From Parasitella parasitica (taxonomy: Eukaryota > Mucoromycota > Mucoromycetes > Mucorales > Mucoraceae), in the NCBI GenBank assembly GCA_025201805.1, contig MU619359.1:2091-23975 (forward strand): a stretch of DNA of 21,885 bases, read 5' to 3'. How positions within the stretch are numbered: position 1 is the stretch's first letter; each line of letters opens with the position of its first letter. The notes beneath the pieces are model-generated. The model saw only the letters and a list, made by a program, of their open reading frames with translations. It searched no databases and was not told the DNA's origin. The position numbers were made by a program, and so were the translations under genes. Shown here in pieces: positions 20,718-21,885 of this stretch.

Positions 20718-20778
20718 AACCACAGAAATTTCAGCTTGATATTATTATACATTATTTTTATTAAGTAATAGGGGAGGT
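20718..20778. terminator. Shared 3' spacer of convergent NUP159 and ASF1
   Basis: The two stop codons face each other across 61 bases. The spacer is very AT-rich (ATTATTATACATTATTTTTA) and supplies A/T-rich processing elements on both strands. The 3' UTRs must abut or overlap. Confidence 0.5.
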
Positions 20779-21436
20779 TTATTGAACCATTGTGTCTTGT
20801 TCCATGGCTGAAGGTTGCTGTTCAAGCTGCTGAGGAATGGTGTTTTCAGGATTAGTCCAATCAATCATATATCTTGTCACTTTGGGCTTGTCTGCTAAAA
20901 TGTTTCTTTGTAACTTCTCAATAACAACTTGTTCAGGAGGGTTTTCACGCAATTGCTCGTCAGTGTATTCATTGTTGACGTAGTAGCCGACTCGAACGAA
21001 CTCCTTGTCATTATAAAGGCAGCTCAGCAAAACCACCGTAACTTCCAGTAAATCTGCTTTAGGCAAAAGCTCAATTTTGGGTGCGTCGGCCTGATTGAAA
21101 TGTCAGTCTTTCCATTGTGTGTGTGCATCAATTATCATATCCTTACAGCAAAAACGAACTTATTGACGCCAACAGGAACAGGTCCAACCATGATGGAATC
21201 AAGCACTTGATCGTATTCCGAGCTTTCAGCAGAACCCACATATATCATTCTCCACTCAATGTCTTGTCGATTGTGTCTTGAAAGTTAATAAAGCAAATCA
21301 AAAAACCAAATTCAAGTATCGACTTACCGTCCTTTAGAGGGGCATTGCACTCAAAGGTAATTTCAAATTGCAGAGGGTTTTTAAAGTTTGTAGGGTTATC
21401 TAAAACCTGAATATTCAAGATATTAACAAGAGACAT
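20779..21436 (-). CDS. ASF1: Histone H3-H4 chaperone Asf1
   Basis: Three exons in transcription order: 21436-21328, 21262-21147, 21090-20779, giving 178 residues. Introns of 65 and 56 nt have GTAAGT/GTAAGG donors. Asf1 binds H3-H4 dimers and passes them to CAF-1 and HIRA for nucleosome assembly. The N-terminus [18 protein letters not shown] is nearly invariant in the family and fixes the start at 21436, although the frame stays open 19 codons upstream. Contacts known from yeast and human Asf1 are present at the same numbers: Asp37 and Glu39 in LKDDIEW (Asp37 is built by the first splice), Val94 in LEVTVVLLS, and Arg108 in [11 protein letters not shown]. The tail after about residue 155 is short and Gln-rich and lacks the long acidic stretch of yeast Asf1. 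It is convergent with NUP159 and divergent from RPL26. Confidence 0.95.
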
Positions 21437-21653
21437 GATATATTGCTTCCAATTTAATGAAAAGAGAAGGGAAAGAGAGGCATCGACGCGCATTCATCAT
21501 TACGCGCCAGCAAGACTAACAGTTTGTTGATCCCGGCCCGGCGCAATCTGCAAGAATCTTCTGCTAGAATATGCAGTTGGCAGGCTGAGAGTGATGCCAG
21601 AAAGGAGCCATCCATAACGCAACAACCCTTCTTTTAGTACACTCATTTCAATC
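21437..21653. promoter_or_regulatory. Divergent ASF1-RPL26 promoter region
   Basis: 217 bases separate the two start codons. ACGCGC occurs twice (21486-21491 and 21502-21507), closer to ASF1. It resembles the MCB core (ACGCGN) bound by the MBF-type G1/S regulator in fungi, which would fit a replication-linked histone chaperone. A GC-rich patch (CCCGGCCCGGCGC, 21532-21544) lies in the middle, and a pyrimidine-rich CCCTTCTTTT is 30 bases upstream of the RPL26 start. Site function is inferred. Confidence 0.45.
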
Positions 21654-21885
21654 ATGAAGTTCAGTGCTGGTAATTTTTCTAGACAATGATGATCAAATAG
21701 ATGGGCAGATGGATGGATTAACCTATTATCGCATACAATAGACGTCAGTTCTTCTCGCCGTAAGAGCAGAAAGGCTCATTTCTCCGCCACATCTGATGTT
21801 CGTCGCAAGATCATGAGTGCCCCTTTGTCCAAGGAGCTCCGTGAAAAGCACACCGTAAATAGTTTTTTTTTTTTTTTTTTTTTTT
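21654..21885 (+). CDS. RPL26: 60S ribosomal protein L26 (uL24), 5' part
   Basis: Exons 21654-21669 (16 nt) and 21742-21854, then a GTAAAT donor starting a second intron; the remainder lies beyond the window. The 43 visible residues begin [20 protein letters not shown] and include [19 protein letters not shown], matching the start of eukaryotic L26, which sits near the peptide exit tunnel of the large ribosomal subunit. Family members normally continue with a KOW domain, which is not visible here. The tiny first exon followed by a 72-nt intron is typical of ribosomal protein genes. Confidence 0.9.
21863..21885 (+). repeat. Poly-T run at window end
   Basis: 23 consecutive T inside the second RPL26 intron form the end of the window, consistent with a contig that stopped in a homopolymer. 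Confidence 0.85.

Noticed and set aside
21437-21493. 19-codon upstream extension of ASF1
   Set aside because: Asf1 proteins begin almost invariably with MS-V-N-LNI, which lies exactly at 21436; the extension has no similarity.
1-21885. Prokaryote-type systems such as CRISPR arrays, toxin-antitoxin pairs, insertion sequences or operons
   Set aside because: All recognised genes are eukaryotic and most have introns. No regularly spaced repeats, transposase genes or ribosome-binding-site spacing were seen.

Overview
This is a nuclear segment of a fungal genome, most likely an early-diverging fungus of the Mucoromycota (Mucorales-like). The evidence is many short GT-AG introns (about 45 to 72 nt) with CTAAY-like branch sites, yeast-type proteins (Vac7, Nup159, Asf1), AT-rich intergenic DNA, and a dihydropteridine reductase gene, an enzyme usually missing from ascomycetes and basidiomycetes. 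No prokaryotic feature, tRNA, rRNA or CRISPR array was seen. Exon models were built by hand from splice sites, reading frame and recognisable protein families; no transcript or database evidence was available.

Layout. 26-2905 (+): type II membrane protein with two glycosyltransferase-2-like regions. 3079-5230 (+): Vac7, the vacuolar activator of PI(3,5)P2 synthesis. 5307-6311 (+): six-exon dihydropteridine reductase (QDPR). 6312-7648: intergenic, with a possible decayed minus-strand coding relic and then the promoter of the next gene. 7649-12825 (+): a 1664-residue single-pass membrane protein made of ten LEA-2/DUF3712-like repeats, resembling yeast Tag1. 12826-17089: 4.3 kb of AT-rich DNA without a convincing gene, containing a diverged tandem duplication of about 1.5 kb. 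17090-20717 (+): Nup159/Nup214-type nucleoporin, eight exons. 20779-21436 (-): ASF1 histone chaperone, three exons, convergent with NUP159. 21654-end (+): 5' part of ribosomal protein L26/uL24, divergent from ASF1, cut off by the window end in a poly-T run.

How they fit together. Most genes are unrelated housekeeping genes. The exception is the Vac7 and Tag1-like pair: both belong to the LEA-2 superfamily, both are predicted to have an N-terminal cytosolic part and a large lumenal or external LEA-2 region, and they lie 2.4 kb apart on the same strand. The Tag1-like protein is an internal two-fold duplication: five NP-type LEA-2 motifs recur in the same order about 748 residues later. The other points for follow-up are the fungal QDPR, the decayed tandem duplication at 13.6-16.6 kb, and the out-of-frame coding relic at 6.5-7.1 kb.
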